A stretch of 63,850 nucleotides of DNA, taken from positions 1-63,850 of the forward strand of contig JAFRHL010000042.1 of assembly GCA_017433295.1 (NCBI GenBank), read 5' to 3'. Origin of the DNA: Eubacterium sp. (GTDB taxonomy: Bacteria; Bacillota; Clostridia; Lachnospirales; Lachnospiraceae). Positions 46,639 to 56,078 of this stretch are shown here, one piece after another. The translations under genes were made by a program, and so were the position numbers. The number at the start of each line of letters is the position of its first letter. The stretch's first letter is position 1. The notes beneath the pieces are model-generated. The model did no database searches. It was not told the DNA's origin and saw only the letters and a program-made list of their open reading frames with translations.

Positions 46639-47184
46639 TTATACCGTAAGAATCTCTTTCGATTTCTTGTCGATAGCTTCATCAACCTTCTTCACGTACA
46701 TATCTGTTTCTTTCTGAACTTTCGTCTGCTGTTCCTTCAGTTCATCTTCTGTAATCTCGTTGGCTTTATTGGCCTTCTTCAGGAATTCATTGGCATCCCG
46801 GCGGATGTTGCGGATAGCTACCTTGGCTCCCTCTCCCTTCTTCTTGACATCCTTAACCAGTTCCTTCCTTCGCTCTTCTGTAAGCTCAGGAAATACAAGA
46901 CGTATCATCCTGCCGTCATTGGAAGGATTGATCCCTATATCTGACTGGAGGATAGCCTTCTCGATGGCTTTAAGAAGAGAAGGTTCCCAGGGCTGGATGG
47001 TGATAAGCCTGGGCTCCGGAACCGTAACATTCCCAACCTGCTGAACCGGTGTGGGGGTTCCGTAATAATCGACCCTGATCCGGTCGAGCACATGGGGGTT
47101 GGCCCTGCCGGCCCGGATGGAGTTATACTCCCTTTCAAGATTATCAATTGACTTCTGCATCTTCTCAGTATACTTCTCAATCAT
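46639..47184 (-). CDS. frr: Ribosome recycling factor
   Basis: Splits post-termination ribosomes together with EF-G. The 181-residue product has the family blocks EYNSIRAGRANPHVLDRI and ITIQPWEPSLLKAIEKAI and the C-terminal three-helix bundle part. It follows pyrH by about 86 bp. Confidence 0.97.
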   Translation of the reverse strand: MIEKYTEKMQKSIDNLEREYNSIRAGRANPHVLDRIRVDYYGTPTPVQQVGNVTVPEPRLITIQPWEPSLLKAIEKAILQSDIGINPSNDGRMIRLVFPELTEERRKELVKDVKKKGEGAKVAIRNIRRDANEFLKKANKANEITEDELKEQQTKVQKETDMYVKKVDEAIDKKSKEILTV

Positions 47185-47270
47185 AGCTTACCTCCTGTCA
47201 TGATTTTACATTAATTTGTCAAATTTGTCAAGTCCTGTATCTGTATCTTTATAGAATAATAACTTACGCT

Positions 47271-47987
47271 CTAATCAGCTGTCACATAAGTGCCATGAAA
47301 AGCTCCATTCATTGTATTCACAATACCGTTCTCTTCATTCAGCCCGAAAATGACCAGAGGCATCTTATTCTCAAGGCACATGATGGTGGCGGTCAGGTCG
47401 ATCACCCCGAGCTTCTGCTCCAGCACTTCCTCCAGTGAAATCACATCATACTTCTTTGCTTCCGGATTGAGCTTTGGATCACTGTCATAAACACCGTCGA
47501 TGGCCTTGGCCAGAAGGATCGCGTCTGCCCCGATCTCAATGGCTCTTAAGGCTGTGGCTGTATCAGTGGAAAAATAGGGGTGGCCGGTCCCTCCCGCAAA
47601 GAAAGCAACACCACCCTCCTGCAGGTGAGCAACTGCATCATCTTTAGAATAAAGACTGGTGAAAGCACCGCATACAAATGGTGTATATACTTTTGTCTTC
47701 ATCCCCTTGTGTCTGAACATATCGGCCACATAGATACAGTTCATCACCGTAGCAAGCATACCGATCTGGTCAGCCTTTGTGCGGTCCATATTCTCACTGG
47801 TCCTGCCTCTCCAGAAATTGCCTCCGCCGATCACAATGGCCACCTGCACTCCGGAATCAACCACCTTCTTAACCTGTGCGGCCACATTCAGGACTGTTTT
47901 TTCGTCAAAGCCAGTCTTTTTGTCACCTGCCAGAGCTTCTCCGGATAATTTTAAAAGAATACGATTCAGTTTGGTCAAATCCTTCAT
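47271..47987 (-). CDS. pyrH: Uridylate kinase
   Basis: An amino-acid-kinase-fold UMP kinase. The N-terminal segment RILLKLSGEALAG, GGGNFWRGR and DATAT-type (STDTATALRA) blocks are present, in 238 residues. The start at 47987 is 5 bp from GGAGG; an upstream in-frame ATG at 47999 lacks a site. It heads pyrH-frr-uppS-cdsA-rseP-ispG behind a small gene; rpsB-tsf, often upstream, are not here. Confidence 0.96.
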   Translation of the reverse strand: MKDLTKLNRILLKLSGEALAGDKKTGFDEKTVLNVAAQVKKVVDSGVQVAIVIGGGNFWRGRTSENMDRTKADQIGMLATVMNCIYVADMFRHKGMKTKVYTPFVCGAFTSLYSKDDAVAHLQEGGVAFFAGGTGHPYFSTDTATALRAIEIGADAILLAKAIDGVYDSDPKLNPEAKKYDVISLEEVLEQKLGVIDLTATIMCLENKMPLVIFGLNEENGIVNTMNGAFHGTYVTAD

Positions 47988-48003
47988 AAATGCCTCCACA
48001 TCC

Positions 48004-48207
48004 TTAAGATTGAATCAGTAAAACTCTTCTGGTTCGGATATCATACTTAAGCGTAACCGTCTGAAATCCCTCATCAATATCAATAAATCTGAGCATATCA
48101 TCCCTGTGCGCCATCACAGGATAATTCATGCCGGACAGCGCAGAGTAAAATACATTAATGATCATATGTCCATTTTCTCTTGAAATACCAGACAATAAGA
48201 CTTTCAT
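48004..48207 (-). CDS. Small conserved-looking protein upstream of pyrH
   Basis: A 67-residue protein with an AGGGTGGAG site before its ATG and a consensus promoter upstream. It ends 16 bp before pyrH. I recognise no family and see neither membrane segment nor signal peptide; the sequence alternates hydrophobic and polar residues as in a small beta-rich protein. Its location as leader gene of the pyrH operon is the main information. Confidence 0.6.
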   Translation of the reverse strand: MKVLLSGISRENGHMIINVFYSALSGMNYPVMAHRDDMLRFIDIDEGFQTVTLKYDIRTRRVLLIQS

Positions 48208-48266
48208 GACTCCACCCTGATAAAAAACAAAATGCTAAATAAACGGTTACGGAATATTCCACATAT

Positions 48267-48295
48267 ATTATATCCGATTAGAGAAGCAATGTAAA
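48267..48295 (-). promoter_or_regulatory. Sigma-A promoter of the pyrH operon
   Basis: On the minus strand, TTTACA (48290-48295) and a perfect TATAAT (48267-48272) are separated by 17 bp. It lies 60 bp upstream of the small first gene. Confidence 0.8.
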
Positions 48296-48298
48296 GTA

Positions 48299-49042
48299 TC
48301 ATAAAACTTTACTCAAAAATCCTTTTGTCCTCTCATTCTTCGGATGGTCCATGACCTCCTCCGGCGTACCCTGCTCCATAATGACGCCCTCATCTATAAA
48401 GAACACGCGGTCTGCCACATCATGGGCAAATCCCATCTCATGGGTAACGATCACCATGGTCATTCCCTCTGCGGCCAGTTCTCTCATTACATCCAGAACC
48501 TCGCAGACCATCTCCGGGTCCAGAGCCGATGTGGGCTCATCAAAAAGCATGATATCCGGCTCCATGGCCAGGGCCCGGGCAATGGCGACTCTCTGCTGCT
48601 GGCCGCCTGACAGCTGTTTGGGCTTAACATCCGCTTTATCTGAAAGGCCGACCCGCTTAAGCAGCTGCAGGGCCTTCTCTTCCGCTTCCTTTTTCGACTT
48701 CAGCTTTAGTTCCACAGGAGCAAGCATCACATTCTCTTTCGCTGTATAATGGGGAAAGAGATTAAACTGCTGGAATACCATACCTATATGGCGGCGGATC
48801 TTGTTGATATCGGCTTTTTTGTCTGTAATGGACTCTCCATCCACCAGGATCTCACCACCCGTTGCTTCCTCAAGCCGGTTGAGACAGCGGAGAAAGGTGG
48901 ACTTTCCTGAACCGGAGGGTCCTATAACGCAAATTACTTCTCCTGCCTTGATCTCCGTGTCGATTCCCTTCAGGACCTGCAGCTTTCCAAAGGATTTCTT
49001 CAACCCTTTTACCGATATTTTTACTTCTCTGTTATCTGACAT
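48299..49042 (-). CDS. Polar amino-acid ABC transporter ATP-binding protein
   Basis: The ATPase of an uptake transporter of the GlnQ/ArtP type. Walker A is GPSGSGKST, the signature [16 protein letters not shown] is present, and Walker B with the D-loop reads [10 protein letters not shown]. The 247 residues are typical of the polar amino-acid subfamily. It shares its boundary base with the permease gene (49042). Confidence 0.95.
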   Translation of the reverse strand: MSDNREVKISVKGLKKSFGKLQVLKGIDTEIKAGEVICVIGPSGSGKSTFLRCLNRLEEATGGEILVDGESITDKKADINKIRRHIGMVFQQFNLFPHYTAKENVMLAPVELKLKSKKEAEEKALQLLKRVGLSDKADVKPKQLSGGQQQRVAIARALAMEPDIMLFDEPTSALDPEMVCEVLDVMRELAAEGMTMVIVTHEMGFAHDVADRVFFIDEGVIMEQGTPEEVMDHPKNERTKGFLSKVL

Positions 49043-49716
49043 CAGGAATTCAGCCTCCTTTCAACCAATTTTGAGACGAAGGAAAGAACCGTCACAATAG
49101 CCAGGAAGAAAATGGCAACCCAGGTATAAGTGGCGAAGGACTGCATGGTCCGGCCTACGTAGACCTTGGCCTGATTCATGATCTCCGCCAGCCCGATGGC
49201 ATAAAGTATGGTAGAATCCTTCAATGTGATAATGAACTGGTTGACAAGAGAAGGAAGGCATATCCTGATAGCCTGGGGAAGGATGATCTTCTGCATGGAC
49301 TTGGCATAGCTTAAGCCCAGACTTCTGGCAGCCTCCATCTGGCCCACATTGACAGCTTCAATAGATCCCCGGAATATCTCGGAAATGTATGCTCCGGCAT
49401 TCATGGAAAGTGTTATGACCCCTGCCGTAAATATATCAATTCGAAAAGGCGTCCCTGTAACGGCCTGGATCAGCTGGGGAACCGCAAAATAAAAATAAAA
49501 TGCCTGAACAAGCATGGGGGTACCTCGGATGATCCAGATGTAAAACTTGGCGATGGCTTTTAATATTCTATAGGGAGAAATATTCATCAGGCAGACAAAG
49601 ATACCTACTGCCAGGGCAATAATCAATGACAGTACAGTAATCTGCACTGTCATTTTCAGGCCATTAAAGAGGAGATCATGTGATTCATTAAAAACTTTGA
49701 TCAGATCAATGTTCAT
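49042..49716 (-). CDS. Polar amino-acid ABC transporter permease
   Basis: A HisM/GlnP-type permease of 224 residues with about five membrane helices. The first half contains the family block [18 protein letters not shown]. The EAA loop that docks the ATPase reads [22 protein letters not shown]-like sequence near residue 140. The start at 49716 is 5 bp after GGAGG. Confidence 0.94.
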   Translation of the reverse strand: MNIDLIKVFNESHDLLFNGLKMTVQITVLSLIIALAVGIFVCLMNISPYRILKAIAKFYIWIIRGTPMLVQAFYFYFAVPQLIQAVTGTPFRIDIFTAGVITLSMNAGAYISEIFRGSIEAVNVGQMEAARSLGLSYAKSMQKIILPQAIRICLPSLVNQFIITLKDSTILYAIGLAEIMNQAKVYVGRTMQSFATYTWVAIFFLAIVTVLSFVSKLVERRLNS

Positions 49717-49774
49717 TGTTTCCTCCAACAGGTCAGGCGGACAGATCTGCTGTCCGCCCTGACCCTATCATTCT

Positions 49775-50554
49775 TTAGTTGCTTCCGGTATATTTTGCCA
49801 CGATCTCATCATATTTTCCACTGTCCTTAAGACTCTTTAAGCCGGCATTAAACTTCTCAAGGAGTTCCTTGTTCTGTCCCTTTAATACGACGAAACCATA
49901 AGGTGTAGAATAGTCATCCTTCTGATCAGCTATGATCTTAAGACCATTACCCTGCTTGCAGTTATAAGCCATTACCGGCTGGTCCTCAAAGCAGGCCACG
50001 GTATTTCCGGTAACTACATCCTGATACATCATATCTGACTGGTCAAAATATGCAATCTCAAATCCATACTGATCCTTTAAGGATTCTGCACAGTCAGCAC
50101 CCATGGTACCGGTCTTGGCAGCCACTTTCTTTCCCTTTAAATCTTCCAGTCCCTTGATATCACTGTTCTCGGCAACAGCGATACATACGTAGGAATCATA
50201 ATATGCATCGGAGAAATCATAGGTCTCTTTCCTCTTGTCCGTGATGGAAGCACCTGCGATACAGCCGTCTGCCTGGCCGGCCTCTACTGCTGCCATGGCA
50301 GCATCAAATCCCAGGGATCTCCACTCAACCGTAAAGCCCTGATCTTCCGCGATGGCATTCATCAGATCAATATCGATACCGACAAATTCATTATTCTCAT
50401 CTGTAAACTCAAAGGGCGCAAATGCGGTATCAGTGGCAATTACATAAGAATCCCCCCCTGCTTCTGTAGACTGTTCCGCACCGCCGGCCCCCCCGCAGGC
50501 TGCCAGAGAAAGTGCCATGATTCCAACTAACATCATTGATAAAAACTTTTTCAT
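49775..50554 (-). CDS. Amino-acid ABC transporter substrate-binding lipoprotein
   Basis: A secreted solute-binding protein (SBP_bac_3 family). The lipoprotein signal peptide ends at LAAC (Cys20), followed by a Gly/Ser linker. The binding domain begins IATDTAFAPFEF, continues with GIDIDLMNAIAEDQGF, and includes GQADGCIAGASIT with the typical ligand region. The amino acid bound cannot be told from sequence alone. It is the first gene of a three-gene uptake operon with a consensus promoter. Confidence 0.95.
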   Translation of the reverse strand: MKKFLSMMLVGIMALSLAACGGAGGAEQSTEAGGDSYVIATDTAFAPFEFTDENNEFVGIDIDLMNAIAEDQGFTVEWRSLGFDAAMAAVEAGQADGCIAGASITDKRKETYDFSDAYYDSYVCIAVAENSDIKGLEDLKGKKVAAKTGTMGADCAESLKDQYGFEIAYFDQSDMMYQDVVTGNTVACFEDQPVMAYNCKQGNGLKIIADQKDDYSTPYGFVVLKGQNKELLEKFNAGLKSLKDSGKYDEIVAKYTGSN

Positions 50555-50601
50555 CGCTAATTCTTCCTTTCTGTATATCTATTACAACAAACTCCGGAAT
50601 T

Positions 50602-50630
50602 ATTATACATTTTTTATAAAAAAAATGCAA
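50602..50630 (-). promoter_or_regulatory. Sigma-A promoter of the amino-acid transporter
   Basis: On the minus strand, TTGCAT (50625-50630) and TATAAT (50602-50607) have a 17-bp spacer, about 48 bp upstream of the lipoprotein start. Confidence 0.8.
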
Positions 50631-50659
50631 TATAATTGTATCATATACCTAATGTAAGT

Positions 50660-50690
50660 AAAATTAAAGAAGGGGCTTTAACCCCTTCTT
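50660..50690 (-). terminator. Rho-independent terminator after the trigger-factor-like gene
   Basis: GAAGGGG (50669-50675) and CCCCTTC (50682-50688) form a 7-bp stem, followed on the minus strand by TTTAATTTT. It lies 10 bp past the stop codon of the gene ending at 50699. Confidence 0.85.
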
Positions 50691-50698
50691 CAGATCCA

Positions 50699-51799
50699 TT
50701 ACTTTACAACTGCATTATCCATCACATATTTGACCACCAGTGAATTCAGCACGGCCCTGTTAATATAGCTCTGTGAATAGGTCTCCACATAAGCGCTGTA
50801 ATCCTGTCCGTTAAAATACTCCTTCACATCATCCTCGGTCACTTTGATATTCTGCTCACCAGCAATTACGTCAGCAATCAGATAGGTTTTGATGGTCTTT
50901 TCACAGGTATCATAGTAGCTGGCTCTTAAATCTTTCTCATCTTTATAACCGTAGCTGCTCATATAATCTTCAATACTATAGCCCTGGGTTGCCATCTCTG
51001 ATTTCAGGCCGTCCATCACCACATCAACTCTGGCATTGACGATCTCTTCGGGAATATCCTTAAACTTGGAATTCTCCATCAGGTAGTTCCAGACATAATC
51101 ATTCTCTTTATTTTTCTCAAGGTTTTCCCTGATCTGCTTTTTCATATCCTTTACAGAAGTAAAGCCATAGGCAGCTGTCAGATTCTGTTTTACAAAATCA
51201 TCGGTGAGTTTGGCATCTTCCTTCTCGCTGATATAATTGATGGTCGTAGTGAAGACGGCATCCTTTCCCGCCAGGTCTTTTGACTGGTAGTCCTTGGGGA
51301 AGGTGACTTTAATCTCCACGGTCTCTCCGGGATTATGTCCCTCCAGCTGCTCTTCGAAATTATCAATAAAGGTTTTCGACCCTATGGTAAGATCATAGCC
51401 TTTGGCGGAGCCGCCATCAAACTCTTTTCCGTCCACCTTGCCTGTATAATCAATATTTACCGTATCACCATTTTCAACAGCCCTGTCCTTGACCTCCTTT
51501 GTGGTCTGATAGCTGGCCATAAGGCTGTCAATCTGGTCCTGGACTTCCTTATCAGTGGCAGCAACGTCCTTTTTGTTAATCTTAATGCCCTTATACTTGC
51601 ACACCGTCACATAATCTGAGGGTGTTACATCAGCCAGAGTACCGTCTTCATTCAGACCTTTCCCATAATCCACTGTAATAGCGGCAGTTTCTGCCTTTGC
51701 GGCCGTTGTCGCTTCCTCCGCCTTCTTACTGGTATTACACCCGGTAACCAGTGCGGCCGCAAGGACCAGCACACATCCGGCTGTCACTACTCTTCTCAT
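50699..51799 (-). CDS. Trigger-factor-like peptidyl-prolyl isomerase lipoprotein
   Basis: A lipoprotein (LVTGC at residues 17-21) that combines an FKBP-type isomerase domain (about 105-195, VNIDYTGKVDGKEFDGGSAK) with a trigger-factor-type C-terminal helical domain (about 205-350). The N-terminal ribosome-binding domain of cytoplasmic trigger factor is absent and replaced by the lipoprotein signal and a Thr/Ala-rich linker. It therefore probably folds proteins outside the membrane, in a role like PrsA. The standard trigger factor must be encoded elsewhere. Confidence 0.85.
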   Translation of the reverse strand: MRRVVTAGCVLVLAAALVTGCNTSKKAEEATTAAKAETAAITVDYGKGLNEDGTLADVTPSDYVTVCKYKGIKINKKDVAATDKEVQDQIDSLMASYQTTKEVKDRAVENGDTVNIDYTGKVDGKEFDGGSAKGYDLTIGSKTFIDNFEEQLEGHNPGETVEIKVTFPKDYQSKDLAGKDAVFTTTINYISEKEDAKLTDDFVKQNLTAAYGFTSVKDMKKQIRENLEKNKENDYVWNYLMENSKFKDIPEEIVNARVDVVMDGLKSEMATQGYSIEDYMSSYGYKDEKDLRASYYDTCEKTIKTYLIADVIAGEQNIKVTEDDVKEYFNGQDYSAYVETYSQSYINRAVLNSLVVKYVMDNAVVK

Positions 51800-51889
51800 G
51801 TAATCTCTTCCTTTCCGTAATAAAACACCTATAAATCATCCATATATCATCTTTTCAGGTTCACTGATAATCTCTGATCCGGCATGCTT

Positions 51890-52552
51890 TCAGGCATGCA
51901 TTGCCTCCAGGATCTCTTCCTCCAGGGCCTCGGCGATCCTTGCGCCGCGGGCCATCGCCGCCCTTGCGTGCAAGAGCGCCTTCTCCGGCGAAAGCTCCAC
52001 TCCCCTGCCGTCACGGTAAAGCAGGGCCATACTGTAATATCCCATACGATATTCCGCCATCTCTATGGTATTCATGAAAGCGGCTGCCGCCTGCTCATAA
52101 TCTCCGGAATGATAATACCTGGTGCCGGTCTGGTACATCTTCTTAACCCTGCCGGCAAGCTCTTCAGACATCTGTCCTCTTTCCAGCTCCCAGGCCTGAA
52201 CGATCTTACGTACCTTTACCAGGGACTTCTCATACTTCATATTGACAGAAAAAGTTCCATCTTCCTTCTTAAGAAGAAGTTTCTGCGTGGCCAGCCCTCC
52301 TGTCAGCTTGTCCATACAATCAGCGATATCACTCTCCAGGACATAAGCGCCCACCAGCTGTCTGGTTTTAGCCAGGTCAACGGTGTTGTTTTCATGAAGA
52401 GGCAGCTGTCCGACAAAAAAAACAGAATGCTTCATAACACCTGTCTTCTCCTCCGCTGTGGAAGCATTCTGAACCATCTGATACATATGTTCTATATTCT
52501 CTTTTGTTAATGTTTTTCCTTCCATCATGGCACTGATCTTTGACTGTTCCAT
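51890..52552 (-). CDS. Sel1-repeat-like helical protein
   Basis: A 220-residue, soluble, largely helical protein. The C-terminal third (YHSGDYEQAAAAFMNTIE and GYYSMALLYRDGRGVELSPE) looks like one or two Sel1/TPR-like repeats, which usually mediate protein interactions. The N-terminal part is not recognised. It follows trxA by 18 bp and has a GGGAGG site. Confidence 0.65.
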   Translation of the reverse strand: MEQSKISAMMEGKTLTKENIEHMYQMVQNASTAEEKTGVMKHSVFFVGQLPLHENNTVDLAKTRQLVGAYVLESDIADCMDKLTGGLATQKLLLKKEDGTFSVNMKYEKSLVKVRKIVQAWELERGQMSEELAGRVKKMYQTGTRYYHSGDYEQAAAAFMNTIEMAEYRMGYYSMALLYRDGRGVELSPEKALLHARAAMARGARIAEALEEEILEAMHA

Positions 52553-52570
52553 GCTGTTTTCCTCCCAGAA

Positions 52571-52882
52571 TCAATTATCAAGAAGCGCCAGCACCTGATC
52601 TTTGGAAATATAGCCCACAGACTTCCTTACGGCCCGGCCGTTCTTAAAGACCATCAGCATGGGAATGCTGGCAACCTTAAACTGTACCGCCAGAACCGCT
52701 TCCTCATCCACGTTCACCTTACATACCTTGATGTCGCTTCTTTCTGCCGCCACCTCATCAATAATGGGGGAAAGCATCTTGCAGGGTCCGCACCAGGCAG
52801 CCCAGAAATCCACCAGAACCGGCTTATCGGACTGTAATACTTCCTTTTCAAAATTATCCTTGGTAACCTTTACAATAGCCAT
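52571..52882 (-). CDS. trxA: Thioredoxin
   Basis: A classic 103-residue thioredoxin with the WCGPC active site (Cys31, Cys34), the cis-proline segment VASIPMLMVF and FKNG. It reduces protein disulfides with a thioredoxin reductase not seen in this window. It is followed by a Sel1-like gene. Confidence 0.97.
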   Translation of the reverse strand: MAIVKVTKDNFEKEVLQSDKPVLVDFWAAWCGPCKMLSPIIDEVAAERSDIKVCKVNVDEEAVLAVQFKVASIPMLMVFKNGRAVRKSVGYISKDQVLALLDN

Positions 52883-52996
52883 ATATATTCTTCCTTTCTT
52901 TTAATATGAAATAAATTCTCTTAAAATGTATCATACCACAATTCTTCCCTGTTTGTCCCCATAATACACAGAAAATTCAAAAATAACCGGCAGGTA

Positions 52997-54004
52997 TTAA
53001 GAAACGACAGTATGATCCCGGCTCTGCTCTTCCTCAGGATAAGTCAGACCCCATTCACCTCTCAGCTGTGTCATGATATCCATCACATCTTTTGAATAAG
53101 CCAGTTTCATGGCTGTCGGGTCTCCATTATTAATAGCTTCCTCCATGGCAGTATGCTCATAATATAGGGCATTTTCATATTGTCCGGCACAGATCTCCCT
53201 TCGCTCTCCTGTCCGGGCATCCACAAAGACTGCCCTGTCGGCCCGGGGGAATTCCATAATCTCGATATAACCCTTCTCACAGCTGATCATGGCCCTTTTC
53301 GGCTGTTTACTGTGCATGGTAAGGGCGACCGTGGCCATCTGTCCCCCGCTGTTCTTAAGCAGGACCGTGGCCTGTTCGTCAACACCTGTCGGCGCCGCTT
53401 TCCACTGGCTTAAGACTGCGTCGGGCTTTTCATCCATAAAGCTTCGCACGATACTGAGGGCATAGACTCCTATGTCAAGCATGGCGCCTCCCGCAAGATT
53501 CCGGTTAAAGAAACGGTTACTCATATCGTAGGTCTTAAAGCTGCCGAAATTTACGGTGATCATCTGGACCTTCCCGGTCTCACCCCTTTTTACCATTTCC
53601 CATAACTCCTTGTATACGGGCATATGCCAGATGGTCATTGCTTCTGCCAGAACGAGATTTTTACTCTCGGCCAGGGCGATCATCCGGTCCAGCTCGGAAG
53701 AATTGAGGGTGATCGACTTCTCCACCAGCAGGTGCTTGCCGTTTTCCAGGGCCTTTTTCATAAATTGGAAATGAGTGTTATGGGGGGTGGTTATATAGAT
53801 AATATCTACATTCTCATCCAAGAACATCTCATCAATGCTGTTATATACTTTCCCGATACCATATTTATCGGCAAAGGCGACCGCCTTTTCATGGGTTCTG
53901 TTGGCCACAGCATACAATGATTTACCCATCTTTTTAAGTCCCGCTGCCATCTCATTGGCGATCACGCCCGTTCCCAGGACCGCCCAATTTAATTCTCTGT
54001 GCAT
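52997..54004 (-). CDS. Gfo/Idh/MocA-family oxidoreductase
   Basis: An NAD(P)-dependent dehydrogenase of about 335 residues. The Rossmann motif is WAVLGTGVIANEMAAGL (about 6-22), the EKS-type catalytic block reads LLVEKSITL, and the C-terminal alpha/beta domain includes GGAMLDIGVY. Substrate is probably a sugar or inositol derivative, not determinable here. The start at 54004 follows AGGAGGG. It is monocistronic. Confidence 0.9.
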   Translation of the reverse strand: MHRELNWAVLGTGVIANEMAAGLKKMGKSLYAVANRTHEKAVAFADKYGIGKVYNSIDEMFLDENVDIIYITTPHNTHFQFMKKALENGKHLLVEKSITLNSSELDRMIALAESKNLVLAEAMTIWHMPVYKELWEMVKRGETGKVQMITVNFGSFKTYDMSNRFFNRNLAGGAMLDIGVYALSIVRSFMDEKPDAVLSQWKAAPTGVDEQATVLLKNSGGQMATVALTMHSKQPKRAMISCEKGYIEIMEFPRADRAVFVDARTGERREICAGQYENALYYEHTAMEEAINNGDPTAMKLAYSKDVMDIMTQLRGEWGLTYPEEEQSRDHTVVS

Positions 54005-54120
54005 TTTTCCCTCCTGAATAACCAATGATATATGCTATTATCAATCGCTAATAGTCTACTGAAAAACACCCAGTTTGTCAACTTGTGGATATCACGCCTG
54101 AAGACGGATCTGTTTTCATA

Positions 54121-54153
54121 AAGAAAAGGCCAGAGAAATTGTTCCCTCTGACC
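54121..54153 (-). terminator. Terminator downstream of the peptidase pseudogene
   Basis: GGCCAGAG (54128-54135) pairs with CTCTGACC (54146-54153), with one G-T pair. On the minus strand it is followed by TTTTCTTT. It would end transcription coming from the pseudogene. Confidence 0.7.
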
Positions 54154-54171
54154 CTCCGATAGGTTATAATC

Positions 54172-55073
54172 TTATATCACTTGACCGTCACCTTCGGTTT
54201 CCTTTGCGGTGACCTTTCCGTTTGCATCCACAGTCGCGACTGTCGGGTTATTGCTTGTGAACCTGAGAATCTTCGCATGATTTGTCGCGAGTTTCTTTTT
54301 GGTTCTTACCTTCGTCACTCTGCCCTTTATCGTCACGGTCTTATCCTTTCTTAGAGTGACAGAGATCTTGTTAAGCTTAAGGCTCTTCGGGTTCGTGTAT
54401 TTGCCCCTGTAGTATCGCAGCCCTTTGTTATTGAAGCTGCAGAGCTGTTTTCGGCCAGATGGTCTCATCTGTGCCAAAGATTTTGATGGAGAAGTTGTCC
54501 ACCACTATGGTGTCACCACTTCCGCTCTGGTCTGCGGCGATTCTCTTAGATGCGATGGACCAGTCGAGCCAGTGGTCATCCTTGAACAGGTAACTCTCTC
54601 CGGCGTTTACGACTGCTTTGTAATAGTAATTCTCTCCGATCATATCGAGCGTTTTTGAACCTTTATCAAATCCGGCATTGGCGGCATATCCGTATTTTTT
54701 ATTTCCATCGTCATCAGACAGGGTCTCGGTGCATACCACGGATATGACATCGCCTTTCTTCACATTCTGCTTTTCCCCTTTTCTATCGAACGCCGTCTCA
54801 GGCTGCTTGGCAAACCATGCGGTATGTCTCTCCGAGAGATCAAATCCCCTGCCGGTCCTGAGATCGATAGTCTCTTCATAGGTCTTACCTTCGAGAGACA
54901 GGATGCTGGACTCCGCCGCCGCCGTGCCGCCGAAAGCCCAGCAGGATCCCCATGGATCCTGTTTCTTTACCGGGGTAACAAGACCATACTTTCTCATATC
55001 ATATTTGCCTGGAAATCTTGCGGCATGCCCTGTAACAGGCACCGCGGTAAGGGCACTGCAAGAGACAACGCCT
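54172..55073 (-). pseudogene. Decayed C1-family (papain-like) surface peptidase
   Basis: The first frame (55073-54428) keeps the tail of a signal peptide (VSCSALTAVPVTGHAA) and the start of a C1 peptidase domain (FPGKYDMRKYGLVTPVKKQ, then WGSCWAF with the catalytic Cys). The catalytic His and Asn regions are missing. A frameshift or deletion near 54430-54477 leads into a second frame encoding an Ig-like beta domain (KILRFTSNNPTVATVDANG). An in-frame stop cuts the 5' end near 55075. It is a remnant of a cell-surface protein next to the prophage, and its 5' truncation may mark the integration boundary. Confidence 0.75.
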
Positions 55074-55149
55074 TATAATTCAAGATATGGTTTCTACCAA
55101 CCACAGATAACACATTTTTTCCTGATATTTTATGTTGCGCACCTGGAGC

Positions 55150-55185
55150 AAAAAAAACGAACCCCTGCATTTCTACAGAAGTTCG
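55150..55185 (-). terminator. Rho-independent terminator left of the macro-domain operon
   Basis: CGAAC (55158-55162) and GTTCG (55181-55185), with inner CTG/CAG pairs, form a hairpin. On the minus strand it is followed by eight T residues. Together with the stronger hairpin at 55310-55346 it forms a double terminator. The rest of 55074-55381 shows no gene. Confidence 0.65.
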
Positions 55186-55309
55186 CGAAAAAGTAATGGG
55201 GCAAGTGAAGCAACAAGCGAACCCTTTCTAGTATTCCTTAATGTGTTTTCAATAACACTTCCATACTCCAGAATATGATGAGTTGATTTCATCAATCTTC
55301 CCTAGCCGT

Positions 55310-55346
55310 ATCTAAAAACCCCAGGAGCCAGATGGTTCCTGGGGTT
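55310..55346 (-). terminator. Rho-independent terminator of the small-gene operon
   Basis: AACCCCAGGA (55317-55326) and TCCTGGGGTT (55337-55346) form a perfect 10-bp stem, followed on the minus strand by TTTTTAG. It lies about 35 bp after the macro-domain gene. Confidence 0.9.
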
Positions 55347-55381
55347 CTACATGTAACCCGTCATACCGAAAAGTTGTCAAT

Positions 55382-55846
55382 TCACAATTCTTTTTCCCAA
55401 TAAATTATCAATGCTTCTACATTCGATTCCTGAAAGACTCTGTCAATAATCTCCCTTACTTTGCCCCAATTACCTCCGGCAATTCCACAACCGATATATC
55501 CGGGGATGCACACGTCACACTGTTTCTTTTCTGCAACTGTCCTAATATCTTTAAAACATTTTTCCATGCAGGCATAATTTGTTAGACCATTATTGAAATG
55601 TTCATTCTGACAGAACATATTTGCGATTAGACCAATCTCTGTCTCACTGTATAAAACAGTCCCTAAAGCTTTTAAGCCTCTTGTGATACAGTATTTCTGA
55701 TAATCTCTGTACTGTTCCTCAGAAAGCAGCTTGTCACGGATAGAAGCTGCGACACCCCCTCCCATGACACCATGATAATTGACCTGATGACATATAATCC
55801 CATGCCCATCCCTGATAATATCTCCCATCATTTTTTTCACGCCCAT
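55382..55846 (-). CDS. Macro-domain protein (ADP-ribose binding)
   Basis: A 154-residue stand-alone macro domain, related to proteins that bind or hydrolyse ADP-ribose derivatives. The ligand loops are visible: GDIIRDGHGIICHQVNYHG (loop 1 with GGGVA after it) and IPGYIGCGIAGGNWG (loop 2). Prophage-borne macro domains may counter NAD-based or ADP-ribosylating host defences, but that is inference. It is the last gene of the small leftward operon. The GGAG site is 7 bp from its ATG. Confidence 0.85.
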   Translation of the reverse strand: MGVKKMMGDIIRDGHGIICHQVNYHGVMGGGVAASIRDKLLSEEQYRDYQKYCITRGLKALGTVLYSETEIGLIANMFCQNEHFNNGLTNYACMEKCFKDIRTVAEKKQCDVCIPGYIGCGIAGGNWGKVREIIDRVFQESNVEALIIYWEKEL

Positions 55847-55850
55847 GCCC

Positions 55851-56033
55851 TTACTCCTTTCCTACTGCCAGCTCAACTGTCAACTCCTGACCATCCTGCC
55901 ACCCCAACTCCTTCAGTGTAGCTTTCTGCACATACAACGATCCGATCTTAGCCGCATCCAGGCTATTGTCCAGTACCTCTGCAAATTTGATCGTATTCTT
56001 GGTAACTCTTTCCTGTTTAAATCTAACTGTCAT
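55851..56033 (-). CDS. Small prophage protein, AbrB-like fold suspected
   Basis: 60 residues: MTVRFKQERVTKNTIKF..., ending in QDGQELTVELAVGKE. The pattern of short strands and the closing TLKELGWQDGQELTVEL resembles swapped-hairpin AbrB/MazE-type or single-strand-binding-like small proteins, without a confident family match. A GAAAGGACGG site precedes the ATG. It lies 4 bp upstream of the macro-domain gene. Confidence 0.6.
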   Translation of the reverse strand: MTVRFKQERVTKNTIKFAEVLDNSLDAAKIGSLYVQKATLKELGWQDGQELTVELAVGKE

Positions 56034-56078
56034 GATTCCGTCCTTTCTACTGTCGTAACCTCCGTGGCGGGTTTTTTA

